A stretch of DNA of 64,000 bases, taken from the NCBI RefSeq assembly GCF_030445035.2, contig NC_080680.1, positions 118,818,228 to 118,882,227 on the forward strand, read 5' to 3'. Shown here one piece after another: positions 23,100-35,029 of the stretch (its first letter is position 1; the number at the start of each line of letters is the position of its first letter). Below the pieces are notes generated by a model that worked only from the letters and a program-made list of their open reading frames with translations, had not been told where the DNA came from and did not search any database. Source of the DNA: Dasypus novemcinctus (taxonomy: Eukaryota; Chordata; Mammalia; Cingulata; Dasypodidae). The position numbers and the translations under genes are program-made.

Positions 23100-24180
23100 C
23101 TTATTGACTAATTGATGCAGGAACAACACAGCTCTTCATTTTGCCACTCTTCTCTGTTCTACTTCTAGTGATTTCTTTCTGAACTCACATTCAATGCAGG
23201 TGTCTACTCCTACTGGAGCCTAAGGGCTCCATGTATTTAGTCTCGGTCTTCAGACATATGTCATCAACATTGCTGTACTGACTGGATTTTTTGAAAGTCA
23301 AGTTTCATCAAGTCAAGTCCCTTCTTAAATTCCTTCAGTGAGCCCTCATTGTCCTCAAAATAAAATTCAAACATTCATTCTAATACAGACATTTTGTAAC
23401 ATGATTCATATCCATATTTCCAACCTCTTCTCTCCCCATGCCATTCCCGAAACAAAAAGGAAAACACCCCCAAAAATGCATGGTCCCCATCCATGTTGAG
23501 AAAGTATGTGGATTCAATCACTATGATACTGAAATCACAAACTATGGCAATCCTACTTTTTTGCCTATATTTTTAGCTGTTTATAGTTATATTACTCCTT
23601 TGTTTCTACACGTTATTTTTGTAAAGTGCCTTCACTGATTTTTCACCCAAGAACCAAATATCAGGTTTTCTGTAAAATTTGAACCCACTGCCACATTCTC
23701 TTGAATGTATCCTATGCTCATTTTTATCACTCTCCTCACACTCTCCCTGATCTACCTCCCTTCTTCTTAATAGACAACCCAGCTTATTACTAAAAATACA
23801 TTTCATCCTTCATGAGAGATCTGCCTCATCTGCAAGAATACCTGCTATAAATAAGTCATCACCTCCTTCATCCAAGTCAGATACCTGGTGTGCTCCATAA
23901 TATTTGAGGTTGTTATGCATCACATATTTTTGGTCCTACATTTTTTAGAGTACAGCTATATCTCTCACTTCCCCACCACTCCTCAGAGTGAATGGTTTCC
24001 ATTCTACTTCCTCATGCATAACTTTAATGCGTGCTCAAGTCACTCCCATCATAAAAATCCTCTCCCTAACCTGCAAATGCCTATAGGAACCTTGCTATTA
24101 TTCTTCCATATCTCATCTAATTATCTCACAAAATATTTTTCAGACAATTTACCTTAATCACTGTCTCACCAGCTATTAAG
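23100..24180. repeat. L2-like fragments, degraded
   Basis: 'ccttcagtgagccctcattg', 'cctcaaaataaaattcaaac' and the run near 23,420-23,450 ('tctctccccatgccattccc') follow the L2 3' region in order. The rest to 24,180 (duplicated at 46,900-48,000) is weaker and may be the same element. No gene seen. Confidence 0.4.
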
Positions 24181-24205
24181 TATTCAACCACTTCTACCTA
24201 CTTTC

Positions 24206-24664
24206 TTTATTTTTTTAAAGATTTAATTTTTTTATTTATTTCTCTCCCCTCCCCCCTTCCGCCTTCCCACCTCCCCCCCCCCCCCCCCCCCCCCCACCCA
24301 AGTTTTCTGCTCTCTGTGTCCATTTGCTGTGTATTCTTCTGTAACCGCTTCTATCCTCATCAGCGGCACTGGGAATCTGTGTTTCTTTTTGTTGTGTCAT
24401 CTTGTTGTGTCAGCTCTCTGTATGTGTGGTGCCTTCTTGGGCAGGCTGCACTTTCTTTCATGCTGGGCGGCTCTCCTTACAGGGGGCACTCCTTGTGTAT
24501 GGGGCTTCCCTACGTGGGGGACACCCCTACGTGGCAGGGCACTCCTTGCGTGCATCAGCACTGTGCATAGGCCTGCTCCACATGGGTCAAGAAGGCCTGG
24601 GGTTTGAACCACGGACTTCCCATGTGGCAAGAGGACACCCTATCCATTGGGCCAAGTCTGCTTC
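24206..24664 (-). mobile_element. DAS-type SINE, copy-A-specific
   Basis: Flanked by an 18-bp perfect TSD, ccacttctacctactttc (24,188-24,205 and 24,665-24,682). Copy B has an empty site near 48,012-48,030. The minus-strand head 'agcagacttggcccaatgga' and B box 'ggttcaaacc' identify it. A long C-run (24,273-24,296) lies in the A-rich/linker end. The ~80-110-codon frames here are SINE readings. Confidence 0.92.
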
Positions 24665-24682
24665 CCACTTCTACCTACTTTC

Positions 24683-25254
24683 AAATTCATGTCGCTACCA
24701 CTCCCTACAGAAAAGAAATCCATTTGCCAGACTTATTTTCTAACCTGTAAACCTGGTTATGTTGTTGAGTACTTCATATCCCATGGCCAAACTAAATGAA
24801 ATTCAAGCCCACTCAAGGATGTCAATTAATTTTCGTGATATGCTTCTCAAATTTGTTATCACGTTTCAGCCATACTTGCTCCCATATCCTTTTTGGTTGT
24901 TAGTTCACAACAGTTTATAATTTTGATAGAATTCCTCCTTGTTCCATAATATTCCCTGCCTCTACAACTTGTTCTATTTGAAATGTCTACTAAAATTATA
25001 TTCCATAGTGAAGTTTCTTCTGTGTATTTTGGAAGTCTCTTCTTCAGGGGAATACTCCTCTCATTTGATGTGGTACTAGGTAGTCTCAATTCATAACTCC
25101 ATTGTACTCCTTGACACAGTGATAATGCCATTGACCTTATATTGTAACCTCTTTCTTACTTTGTCCTGAATACTTTTTTAGATGTCTCCTTCTTGAGATG
25201 ACTTCAAATTAAAACCTGCATTTGATTCATCTCCAGAAGGGAAGCTGAAAAGGA
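24683..25254. other. Unassigned duplicated DNA
   Basis: Shared with copy B (48,030-48,592). Nothing recognised; the 90-codon minus frame (24,859-25,131) is not kept in copy B. Confidence 0.5.
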
Positions 25255-25412
25255 GCAGGTAGTCAATAATTTAGGCTTTTAGGCCACATATTCTCTTTTG
25301 CAACTCTAAACTCTGATGTGTTAGCCCAAAAAATAACCTTAGATAATACATAAATGAAATGAATGAGTGTGGCTCTGTTTCAATAAAACTTTATATACAC
25401 ACACTGAAATTT
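25255..25412 (+). mobile_element. hAT-type MITE fragment
   Basis: 'aatttaggcttttaggccac', 'gatgtgttagccc', 'agataatacataaatgaaat' and 'tctgtttcaataaaacttta' follow, in order, a common mammalian hAT non-autonomous element that ends in 'tttgccgacccctg'. The exact family is not named. Copy B: 48,593-48,750. Confidence 0.6.
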
Positions 25413-25779
25413 GAATTTCTTACAGTTTTCTCCTGACATGAAATATCATGCTCCCTTTTGTCATTTAACCCTTTAATATATGAAAATCAGTTTTAACTCT
25501 CAAGTCATACAAAAAACATGTAACAAATTATATTTGGCCTGCTTACATCTTTTCTATGTAATTGCTGCAATTCACACAAAACCTAGCTGGTTATACAAAC
25601 TCAATATCTACTGAATGAATGAAGGAATGAAATGGTTCTATCTAAGATTGAAAAAAAATTGATGATTGAGTAATAAATAAATGAAGCAATTATGTTTTGA
25701 CTCTCATCACTACCCTTTTATTACTCTCAGAATTATAAATGATTTTGTATAACCCTTATCTTCAAAAGGATTGGAGTGA

Positions 25780-26010
25780 ATTAAGGGCAAAAATCATGAT
25801 TACTTCAGCAGAAAAAGCATTCGACAAATCCATCACCTTTACGATAAACAGACTAAAGAGAGCAACCTTAATAGAAACCTACTAAAAATCATCAGCTACC
25901 AGATTTAGAATAAATCTAAGATCAGACAGGAAGAGGATGGAGGTTCTCAGGATTGCTATATAACCTTGTACTGGAGGTTGTGAACAGGGATGAAAGCAAG
26001 ATAAAATACT
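25780..26010 (+). pseudogene. L1 ORF2 reverse transcriptase scrap
   Basis: Translation gives SAEKAFDKS, matching the L1 RT motif with Asp-Ala/Glu-Lys-Ala-Phe-Asp-Lys, followed by degenerate sequence. Copy B: 49,515-49,745, where the motif reads AEKAFDKIQ. Only ~75 codons remain. Confidence 0.7.
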
Positions 26011-26226
26011 AAAAGGTACCCAGTTTGAAGTGAAATATCTTTATTCACCCTTCCTTCTCCTTCCTTCTGGATCCTAGGTCCTTTGGTAGCTCCTCACACA
26101 TCTCCAGGGCTCCTTAAACTAGACCTATCAAGTGGACACCATATTAAATTTACCTCCTTTAATCGTCAGGAAAAAGCCATTGTTTGATCTGGCCCTTTAC
26201 AAGCTTCAGCCAGACAACATAGATGT

Positions 26227-26808
26227 CGTAGAAGTTTGGCATTATTTATGAATTCCAAAAATAGATACAAGATTCTAATTGTATATGGGACTGTCTTGCT
26301 GGGAATATTCTATTATGTTGGATTCAGAAATTTCACTTTTACTTGATTAAATAATCGTGAATGTTTGATTGGTCCACATCAGTAGGAATTCGTGTCCCCA
26401 CCCAACAAAGGCCAGAGAAACTGCACTGCGGAGAAGGGAAGTGATCATCTTGAGCTAGAGCCCAGGGAAGTAAGCACATAGAGGAGTTTGGTCATGAAGA
26501 AAGTGAGAAGGCCCTGGAACAGAAACAAGTCAAGCACTCAGTAGTCTAAAGCTGGTCTTGTGGAGATAACAGAATAGCTGAACCTGGAGAAAGGCAAGCC
26601 CCAGAAAGAAGGGAACCCAGGAAGCCTGAACTTATGGCAGACCTCAGCAGCTATCTTGACCCAACACATGGAAACACACTTTGGTGAGGGAAGTAACTTA
26701 TGCTTTACAGCCTGGTAACTGTAAGTTCCTACCCCAGATAGATACCCTATTTAAAAGCCAACATATTTCTGGTATTTTGCTTCACCATCCCTTTGGCTTA
26801 CTAACACA
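26227..26808 (+). mobile_element. Solo-LTR-like element with 5-bp TSD
   Basis: Flanked by gatgt at 26,222-26,226 and 26,809-26,813. Ends ...ctaacaca; the opening TG is mutated to CG here but is TG in the copy at 59,792. A TATA-like 'ctatttaaaagcc' lies ~60 bp from the 3' end. Length ~580 bp, no frame. The 5-bp TSD and TG...CA ends fit an ERV LTR. Copy B: 49,979-50,553. Confidence 0.65.
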
Positions 26809-26813
26809 GATGT

Positions 26814-27195
26814 GGACAGGTGATTTTTGTGGTTTATGCTTCATGCGGCTGAGTAGGGATCCAGTGATCCCCAAACCACTGTACTCTCTATGCACGGTAT
26901 GGGACACACCCATGTTTAATGCCTGAGACTGAACCAGGGAAGATTTAAATGGTTCTCCCTAATTTAAAAAGATCAATTTGTAGCAAGTCAATCATATTAG
27001 GGGCAACAAAATAATGACAGCAAGATCTTAGCCATTCTCATCATGTAGAGACAGAAGGAAGGGAAGAACTCCCCCTTGTACAGAAAAAAAAGATTCTAAT
27101 GTTAGCAACCATTTTCCTTGAGCCCATGTTAACTCTAGAGAGATGTCAACAAAGTGCCTTTTAGAACATTGGCCAGCCACAAGGACATGAATCTT
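26814..27195. other. Unassigned duplicated DNA
   Basis: Shared with copy B (50,559-50,950). Nothing recognised. Confidence 0.5.
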
Positions 27196-27198
27196 TGA

Positions 27199-27232
27199 GC
27201 TGTGTGTGTGTGCATTTGAGAGAGAGAGAGAA
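27199..27232 (+). repeat. (TG)n(AG)n microsatellite
   Basis: Short TG run followed by an AG run. The copy B version (50,957-51,008) is longer and interrupted, so it has changed length since the duplication. Confidence 0.9.
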
Positions 27233-28969
27233 TCAGTGTTTATTGGGGTACCAGAATTCCTTCTCATCAGATGCTCATTTTCCCTCTCTTCATTTTCTCT
27301 CACTCTTCCACTCAGTGTACACAATACCTTGTCTTAAATTTACACTTCAGTCTTTGTAAGGTGTTGTGTGTGTAAACACAGGAGACATTATCAACAGTGA
27401 TGACCTACTGAAATTTCAAGCCAGCCACTCTGAAGACTGTGTGGAGAGGTGACTATCTTCCTCAAGGTCTTACTATCTCGGGAGACCTCAATGTTGAGTG
27501 CAAAGTTAAACTACAGTCATGCCAGATACATATGTAGCATCAATCCTATTTCTAGGCTCCCCACCACTCAACCCAGGATCTATCAAGGAATATCCCCTAA
27601 AGGCACACCAAAGCACTGTATCCATACAGCAATGGAAACTTGTTCCTGTTCCTGACCCTGTTCTGAATGGGGATAGACATGGAGATATGGCCCCACCGAG
27701 GGGTCTAATATTATGCATCTACATTTAAAGTAACTTCCCATTGAGAGTTTGCAAAGTAATACTTGTGGATAGTTTGAGCTATCTTGTTCAAAGTGAAAAT
27801 GTAATGTGCTTCTACCTTTCAGTTTTGCTAATTCCTTTTCTCTGCCCTCCTTTCTCTTTGGATTCCTCTTGCTAAGAAGTGAAGAAGAAAAGGAGTACTG
27901 TTTTCCTGAAAATTCCCCAATTCCATATAGACTTTAACCCAGGCTTAGGGTGTACATCAGCCAGCTAGCCCAGGAAATTCCACACTTAGCCATATACCTG
28001 TAATCTGTCACACCAAACTGTCTTCCCTCTTTGAGGGTGGAAGAGTAAAAGTAGTTCAGGTTTTCACATAGACCATTGAACAAGAGTGGCATTTTGTTGA
28101 GGTAGGTAGGCAAACAGGAGTACCAGCCACCTTCCAGCCTGCTACACAGATAAAGAAGTTTCCAGTTCCCTCTTGTTTTCAAGTGTATAAGGGTGAAGGA
28201 AGGGAAGTAGCTGGGCCTCTATCGACTTCCACCAGGGCTACAAGATGAGTTGGGTAGTTGTGCATTTCTACCCACCTCCGGCTGCTTGAGAAATAATTCT
28301 TGGAGCATCTGGGAACCATTCCTCATCAATGGAAACTGTTTTATTATCAACTGTGAATACAGGGTCCCATCACCTCCAGATTTCTCATCAAAATTCTGTG
28401 AACTATAAAAGCTACTTCAAACTTACCCATTCTGCAAGCTGAATGAGATCTTTTAATTTTCTAATCCAGTCGCCCCACTTCTGCCTGTTCTCCATACAAA
28501 CACCTATATAATGTTAATGGATGAGAATGAGCAGGATAAAGTATCATTTATACTGAAGCTTTATAAACAATTCTCAAATGTCTTAATGCATATTTGTTAT
28601 GTAATCTACAAATAGATGATGAAAAAATCTCCTTAAATAGATCTCTGAGCAGCTGTGGTGCCGAAATCAAGAAATGGGTGGGTAAACACCACCATGTCAC
28701 CCTCCTCCCATCTTCTTGTTACCTTGAGAAGTCAAAGCAAATGCTCAATAAGAGCAAAGGATATCCTAATCTATCCCCTAAATTCAAAGTCCTAGGTTAT
28801 CCTCAACTTATACTCCCAGGCATGTCACAGGCAGAAGGCAGCATGTGACAATTTGGACAAATAAATACATGAATGGTGAAGATTTCTGCTTATGATCAGA
28901 GAACTTCTTATGTCAGGGCTATTAGATAATGTGTAAGTGTCTGCTGATTCCCTTGACATTTTCTAAATT
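27233..28969. other. Unassigned duplicated DNA
   Basis: Conserved at 51,010-52,750. I see no repeat family and no frame conserved between the copies. The minus frame 27,934-28,182 keeps only a few residues (around EGRQ) in the copy B frame 51,725-51,910, which argues against coding. Confidence 0.5.
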
Positions 28970-29235
28970 TTCAATCTATTTTGAAGCTCATTCACATTGC
29001 CTGCATAGGAGCTCCCCATTTCCTAGCTCCTAGCATTTGTCTGCATTCTTCCTGAGCTCCCTGACCCTCTGTATCTTCAAACCAGCAATGGCTTGCTGAC
29101 CTCTCACAGTCTGATTTCACATTCTCTGCTTTTAAATGGCTCACTGATTAGTTTCCCCTTACCATAATCTGCCTCCTAAGTGACCCAATGTCAACTGATT
29201 AGTAACCTTAATCACATAGGCAAAATTGTCTTTTT
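28970..29235 (-). mobile_element. MLT1-like LTR fragment, truncated in copy A
   Basis: 'gtctgcattcttcctgagct', 'aaccagcaatggcttgctga', 'ctgattagtaaccttaatca' follow the antisense MLT1 order. Copy B has the same piece plus ~80 bp of its end ('cagagtcctggggattgtgg'), at 52,760-53,145. Confidence 0.65.
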
Positions 29236-29239
29236 GCAG

Positions 29240-30840
29240 CCAGAGAGGTCACAGGTGGATCACTTTGTGGGTGTGGAGGTCACCTGGCAGCCAGACACCA
29301 GGCCCCCAAAGGGGTCGCAAAAGGAGCAGTGTCCTCCACACAGTCCCCCTTTGGCAGATGGTCATCCTGGGGAGGTGGAAAGGCCCACAGGTGACAGATG
29401 ACCTGACGGTATCATACCAGTCCAAGTTGCTTGTGCAGGGGGCTGCAGGAAGCAAAATAACAGTTTAATCAGAGGAGGAAGAAGTGGGCAGGGAGCCCCA
29501 GCAGGCCTGGGCGGGGAGGGGCTGCTGCTGTCTCTGTTCCTACTGATTCCTTGCATCTCTGGCTTTTTAGGAGACGTTTACATACTTCCCATGGCGTTCT
29601 TGTGCATTTTTTCTCTCTGTGGTCCCCCCTCTTATCCACCCTAGACTGCTCTGGGATCCTGGATAGCACAGGCCACACTCAGGAAGGTGAGCAGGAAAGA
29701 ACGACTAGAGATGAATCACCCCTGGTGTCCCCACGGCGCCTCCTGACAAGCTCTCCAAGCTGGGGAATCAGGAGACTGGGTTACATGTGGTAAGGGCAGG
29801 AGTAAAACACCTGCTAAGGGGCTGCATGTCACAGCCTGTTGGGTGAGGCTTTTAGAGAAATAGATTCTAAGAGTTCCAAGAATGAGGAAATGATGTCAAA
29901 TGGTCACAGGAAACAAGGGAGAGGCTCACACATGTTTAATGTGCAATCTTTTATCAAGGACTTTCACACTAATTGTATCGTGTGATCCCTACAAATATCA
30001 TGTAAATTAAACTGCAGAAGAGTTATTTCACAAGGGGAATCTCAGATTTCATGTAATTAAACTCTTTGTCCCTAGCAAGCCACACAATTCCTAATTCCCA
30101 CCCTACTGACATTTGTTTCACTGCATCTCACACATGCTGCTTCTCTAGCACCTTCCCTCTTTCTTTACAAAGATGTGCAGAGGATGTGAGAGTGTCCCAG
30201 GGTTTGAGAATTTTCCTGTTTTCATGCCTTCTGGGACCTCTGCTCTCTGAGAGGTTCTTTAACAACTGACAGGCTCAGACTATTAAGGTGACTTGGGCTG
30301 TCGGGGATTGAGGCTTTGGTTCATCCTTGGTGTAGGTGTGTTGGGAGAGCAGACCATTATCTGTTAATTCACCCTTTTTCTCCACTTTCTTGCCTCTGCA
30401 CTGACACTGAAACCAAAAGAGAAGATACGATCTCATGGAATACATTCTCTGTCTTTTCAAGGAAACCTTCAGAACCTATCCATGAAGAACATATCCTTTG
30501 TATTAGTCTGTTAAACATTTTTAGTGAGTTAATTCCATTGATTATCTTTTCATCTTTGAATAACAAATTATTTTCTGTTTGAGATATCACTTGATTTTTA
30601 GTCAAGAGTCTTTTTGGAGAAGAGCCCTCTTGTGAACAGGACACAGAATCTCAACCCTGCAGGAGCAGGTGTGGCCTTACAGAAGAATGCTGGTCCCTGA
30701 CGTCACGCTTGGACGAGAATGTCTTATCGAGCCTTCTAGAGGCTCAGCACTGCTCTCCACATCAGCCTTACCATATGGAACCCTCTTGGCCTAGAGACGC
30801 CTGATGTGGGAGATGGACAGTGAAGAAGTGTTGAGGGACA
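29240..30840. other. GC-richer duplicated block (copy A), unassigned
   Basis: Aligns with 55,795-57,330 from about 29,310 on. The conserved order is a 'ggtcatcctgggga...tggaaaggcc' block, 'gccccagcaggcctgg', 'catggcgttcttgtgcattt' and 'actgctctgggatcctggat', then a MIR-like segment (29,935-30,085). Small frames on both strands (29,180-29,793) differ between the copies by frameshifts. No gene family recognised. Confidence 0.5.
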
Positions 30841-30869
30841 TTTTGTTCAATGTATATGTTAGTCTTTTG

Positions 30870-31650
30870 GGCTCAAAATTTTTTGTGTGGAAATCTTCAT
30901 GATTCTGATTTTGAATTGTGAATGGACATTTAAATTCACTTTCCTACTACTTCTTATGTCAGATTTAGTAATGTTTTACTAACAATGTGCTCCTTTCATT
31001 TCCAAATCTGTTCATCACTTCTGAAATATCAGTTTATCTGTTGAAATAGGCTTGATTATGTCTTTTATTTCTGATGTTGACATTTGTGCTTCTTCTCTTT
31101 TTCTTGATCAATCTTAACATATGCTTATTGAGTTGATTACTTTTTTCAATGAATATATCTTGCTTCCGTTCATCCTCTCTGCTTGTTTCCCATTTCACAA
31201 ATTTGATTTTTCTTTTTCCTTATATTTATCTCCTTTGAGTTTAGATTTTTTTCAATTTTGGAAAATTCTTCTGATTGCCAGTTTTGCTTCTTTATATCTA
31301 AATTATGTATTATGAGTTAGAAATTTCCTTTGACTCTTTTATTTTCACTGCAACCAATATATTTTGATATATAGTACTTATAAATGAATTCCAACATATC
31401 ATCTAAATTCCTTTTTGATTTCATGTCTGACCTATGTGATATTTAGGATAATATATTTTTGTTTACATACATGCTAGGAGTTTTAGTTTGCTTGAAGTTT
31501 TTAATTTCCATTTAATCATATTTTGAACAGAATTTAACCTGCTTATGTTTGGGACATTTTGATTTTGTTAATAATTATTTTAATTTCCATATAAGGTCAT
31601 TTTTAAAAAAAAATCCATTCTTTTTTGAAAAACAAATTTCTTGTTCAAAT
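30870..31650 (-). pseudogene. Antisense L1 ORF2 fragment
   Basis: T-rich antisense L1 ORF2 sequence: 'tttatttctgatgttgacat', 'tctttttcttgatcaatctt' and 'cattttgattttgttaata' follow the usual order of an antisense endonuclease-RT region. No open frame. It starts right at the end of duplicon A. Confidence 0.6.
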
Positions 31651-31759
31651 ATTCTGTGTAATTTTAGATTAATTTCATGTTAATAAGTAAATTGCTCAAA
31701 GTAATAAACATGAAAAAATACCATGCAAAAAAAACACAACAAACACACAACAAAGTTAC

Positions 31760-32080
31760 TAGAAATAATATACAAGTTCATCAAGCTTGACAGGGTGTAA
31801 AATTAATTCTCAAAAATCAGCATCACTTCTATTCACTACTAATGAGCAGTCTGAATAGAAAGTCAGACAAAAACTTCCACTTTCAATAGCCACTGAAAGA
31901 ATAAAATATTTAGAAATAAACTTAACCAGGGGCATAAAGAACCTGTATTCAGAAAACTATAAAACATTGCTAACAGAAACTGAAAAAACTTAAATAATTG
32001 GAAGGACATTCCATGTTTATGTATTGGAAGACTCAATATGTTATGATGTCAGTTCCACCTAAACTGATTTACAAAACAAC
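31760..32080 (+). pseudogene. Sense L1 ORF2 fragment
   Basis: Encodes a degenerate [19 protein letters not shown] with stops, the L1 ORF2 segment after the RT core. It is in the opposite orientation to both neighbours and ends at the start of duplicon B. Confidence 0.75.
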
Positions 32081-32606
32081 ACATTTATTAAAATGAATTG
32101 ATTTTAATGCAAACCTGTGCTTGGCAGAAATGAGATAAAGTTCTTCAACTTACTTATTTTTAAAAGATCATGTTGAGCTTATTAGGTCATTTTAATTTTT
32201 ATATACATTTTGAAAACATCTTGTCAATTTCCACAAATATGCCTCTTGAGATTTTAATTGAGATTGTTTTTAAATATATAACCCTTTTGAGGTGAATGAG
32301 CATTTTGAAAATATTAATTTGTTTCATAAATATATTATGTCTTCAATTATTTAGCTCTTCTTTTATTTAATTAACAATGTTTAATCATTTCACTTTACAG
32401 TTATTAAATATTTTTGGTAAATTTGTTCCTACTATTTTAAGTTTATGCAAATATGAATGTATTTTTAAAAATCCTTCTTTTTAACGCTTGATGCTAATCT
32501 GTAGGAAGTACATTGTTTTCTGTGTATTAACATTCTAATCTGCAACCAGGTTAAATGTACATTTTTTTCCCAGTGGTTTTTTGTTAGACCTTAATGATTT
32601 TATAGC

Positions 32607-32822
32607 GAGACCAGTGGTTCTTCACTGGGGGTTATTTTGCCCCCCAGGAGATATTTGGCAATGTTTGGAGACATTTCTGGTTCTACCACTAGGAGAATTT
32701 TCCTGGCATTTAATAGTGAGAGAGTAAAGTTACTACTAACCAGTTTACATTGCACAGGGAAGCCACACAGAGCAAACTTTTTCTGGACTGAATGTAGTGG
32801 GGAGATTGGGTAACCGTGATGT
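32607..32822 (+). mobile_element. MER5A-like hAT element (copy B)
   Basis: Counterpart of 11,700-11,885; begins 'ccagtggttcttcactgggg' and keeps more of the middle ('cagtttacattgcacaggga'). Confidence 0.8.
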
Positions 32823-33007
32823 AAATAATCACGTAGACTGCAAATAGATAATGTCACCTCTTTCTTTCAAGTCTCTGTCTCTTTTACGTATGTGTTTATT
32901 TGTTTGTTTGTTTTCACTCTTTTACTGCTCTGTTTAGGGCTTGCAGTACAATACTGAATAGAAAGGGGTTTTGAGCTTTATATCCTCAGTGTCTTTCTAG
33001 AGTTTGG

Positions 33008-33215
33008 ATGTGGACCATTGACCGTGAGGTGCAGCAATGCCCAGAGCTGTACTCACCAAATGCAATGGATGTGTCATGATGATGGGGGAGAGTGTTGCTG
33101 TGGGGGGAGTGGTGGGGTGCGGGTGGTGGGGGTGAATGGAGACCTCATATTTTTTTAATGTAATATTTTTTAAAAATGAATTTAAAAAATCAAGGAAAAA
33201 AAAGAAAATTTATTG
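33008..33215 (+). mobile_element. L1 3' end scrap, copy-B-specific
   Basis: 'tggaccattgaccgtgaggt', 'tgcaatggatgtgtcatgat' and 'gagacctcatatttttttaa' followed by an A-rich tail form a sense L1 3' end. Copy A runs straight through this site (near 12,045). The body is the reverse-complement relative of the T-rich starts at 2,201 and 14,605. Confidence 0.65.
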
Positions 33216-33784
33216 AGAACTTCAAGCAGAGTTTCTTTATGTTAGCTTTATCTGTTGATGGTCACTGTAATGCACATTAAAACTGAGAAAAATGTATTTA
33301 TTAATGCACTAAAAATAACAATTCCCATTATGTGGGAACATAACTATTGTATTTTCTAATAAAAAAACTATATTTTGTACACCAAAAATAGTGAGATGTT
33401 GCCATTTTTTAAATGCCTGGTTTAATACGATACAGAGAACTTGTCTTTTGCTACATTCAGTCTGTTGAAATATTTTGTTTTTGTTGGAATATATGAAGAA
33501 AATCCTGCCTCATACAGATATGTATTGGGGAAAGAAGAAGTACTGTAATATAATTTGTAGATTATTGTAGTTATTCTCTTTTGATAATATACTGAAACTT
33601 GCCAAGAGGCTGTTTCTTAAAGCTTTGCTGCAATGTGGAATCTGAAAGCAAGTCTCTTAACTTGTTTTGCTTCTTATGTTAAAATCATTGAGTTAATATG
33701 CAATTTTAATGGATCTTTTTTACCCATGCATAAATTTGTAACATCATGCATTGTTCATTTGGAAAAATTCTGATTTGTTGAGTG

Positions 33785-33894
33785 CTTTGGTTTCCTAGGG
33801 CTGCTGCAGCAAATTACCATACACTGTGTGGTTTAAAGCAATAGAACTCTATTCTCTCACACTTCTGGAGGCTCTAAGCCTGAAATCAAGTTCC
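33785..33894 (-). mobile_element. MLT1-like LTR fragment, cut by the ERV-side deletion
   Basis: Matches 12,637-12,740, then breaks after 'gaaatcaag' and continues in retroviral sequence. Confidence 0.75.
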
Positions 33895-34379
33895 TAGCTT
33901 GCTCTCACTGCAACACACTTGCTCTCACTGCAACACACATGAAAGGGAACTCCTTACACACCCAAGGATGCAAACACCAGAAGTAAGAGTGGGAAGGAGG
34001 GACCTGCACCTAACTCAACCCCAGTTTTACTCTCTCCTTTAATGAAAGTAGCCACAGCAGGTGGAGTTAAGGTACATGTACAGGTCTCTTTCTCCATGAG
34101 CAATTTAATTCAAATAAAGGATTGAATAAAGGTTTTAGAGGACTTTAAAATGACTATACACCAGTTTCACCTGATCTAGTGAGATGTGGGCATTATTCTC
34201 TCTAACTACACCACTGTTGACGAGAAATGCTAGGTGGCCATAAATGCCACCCTTCATCCCACTGCCTCTGCAGCCCCATTCATAGACCTCAAGTGGGACT
34301 ATGAAGATGAATGACACTGCCAACACGGGAATCACTTCCTCAAGTGCATAGTGGTTGGCCTTGAGCAGTGGATAAAAAG

Positions 34380-34930
34380 GCATTCAAACTATGAAACACT
34401 TGGAAAGGTCATCCAGAAACCAGATTAAAATCCAATTGTCTTCCACAGCAGGCTAGTGGACTGATGAGAGAATACATGAACCTGGAACCTATGTTGCTGG
34501 AGGAGATCACATTACTTAATACACATTTCACCAACTAGTCTGCCCCAGACATCAGGCTGAAGCTGCAGAAACAAGATATGGGTCCTCAAATTCAACCAAC
34601 CCACCTCCTGGACATTGCCTTCAGGGTCTTTCCTAACTGATCTGGCTGTGGCAGAGAAGAAGGAAAAAAGAGATTGGGCAAAGGTCAAGGAACAAGCTTG
34701 CCTTTTTGCAGAGCATGCCAACTTAATTGCTGCTGCAATTGGTCCAAACCACAGTCACTGAGAAGCCAGTCCATGTTTCAGGTGTGGAAAGATGGGCCAC
34801 TGGGCAAAATCTTGCCCACATGCCTGGTCACAAGACATGATTCACACATCCCCACCTGGACCATGCCCTACATGCAGAAATGTGGGGCACTAGAAGAGGG
34901 AGTGTCTCTCCACTGGAGTTCTCACAGTTG
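34380..34930 (+). pseudogene. gag: ERV gag remnant: capsid C-terminus and two zinc knuckles
   Basis: Gag forms the virion core and packages RNA. 34,510-34,620 encodes a capsid-end signature with APDIRLKLQK and a following Gly-Pro (34,540-34,590), close to the gamma-type capsid ending. The nucleocapsid follows: CFRCGKMGHWAKSC at about 34,772-34,813, a complete CX2CX4HX4C knuckle; then a second, CPTCRNVGH plus KREC at about 34,864-34,905, interrupted by an in-frame TAG where Trp is expected. The matrix region and most of capsid are not recognisable. Two knuckles argue for a HERV-H-like group rather than MLV, which has one. Confidence 0.8.
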
Positions 34931-35029
34931 TGGTAGTGCCTGGGGGAAAGGAGGCTGCTAGTAGGATTTGGAATGACAAGGCCAAAGGTTCAAACCTGTA
35001 CTAAGTTCCCCGTTACTCCACAGGAACTT

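Larger units (their letters stand above)
11090..30840. repeat. Tandem segmental duplication, copy A
   Basis: This ~19.7-kb block recurs in the same orientation and order at 32,085-57,330. Anchor pairs include 11,700/32,607 (MER5A-like), 12,637/33,785 (MLT1-like), 18,462/43,710 (a 53-bp identical block), 22,796/46,590 (short SINE), 25,255/48,593 (hAT MITE), 26,227/49,979 (solo LTR) and 30,780/57,270. By eye the copies differ by roughly 10%, so the duplication is old. Differences in length come from discrete insertions and deletions listed separately. Confidence 0.93.

Noticed and set aside
27934..28182. 82-codon minus-strand frame with partial similarity to a copy B frame (51,725-51,910)
   Set aside because: Only a few residues around EGRQ are kept and the frames shift, as expected for neutral duplicated DNA.
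29180..29793. Gene in the GC-rich block of copy A
   Set aside because: Frames on both strands are not preserved in copy B (55,795-56,282) and no domain is visible.
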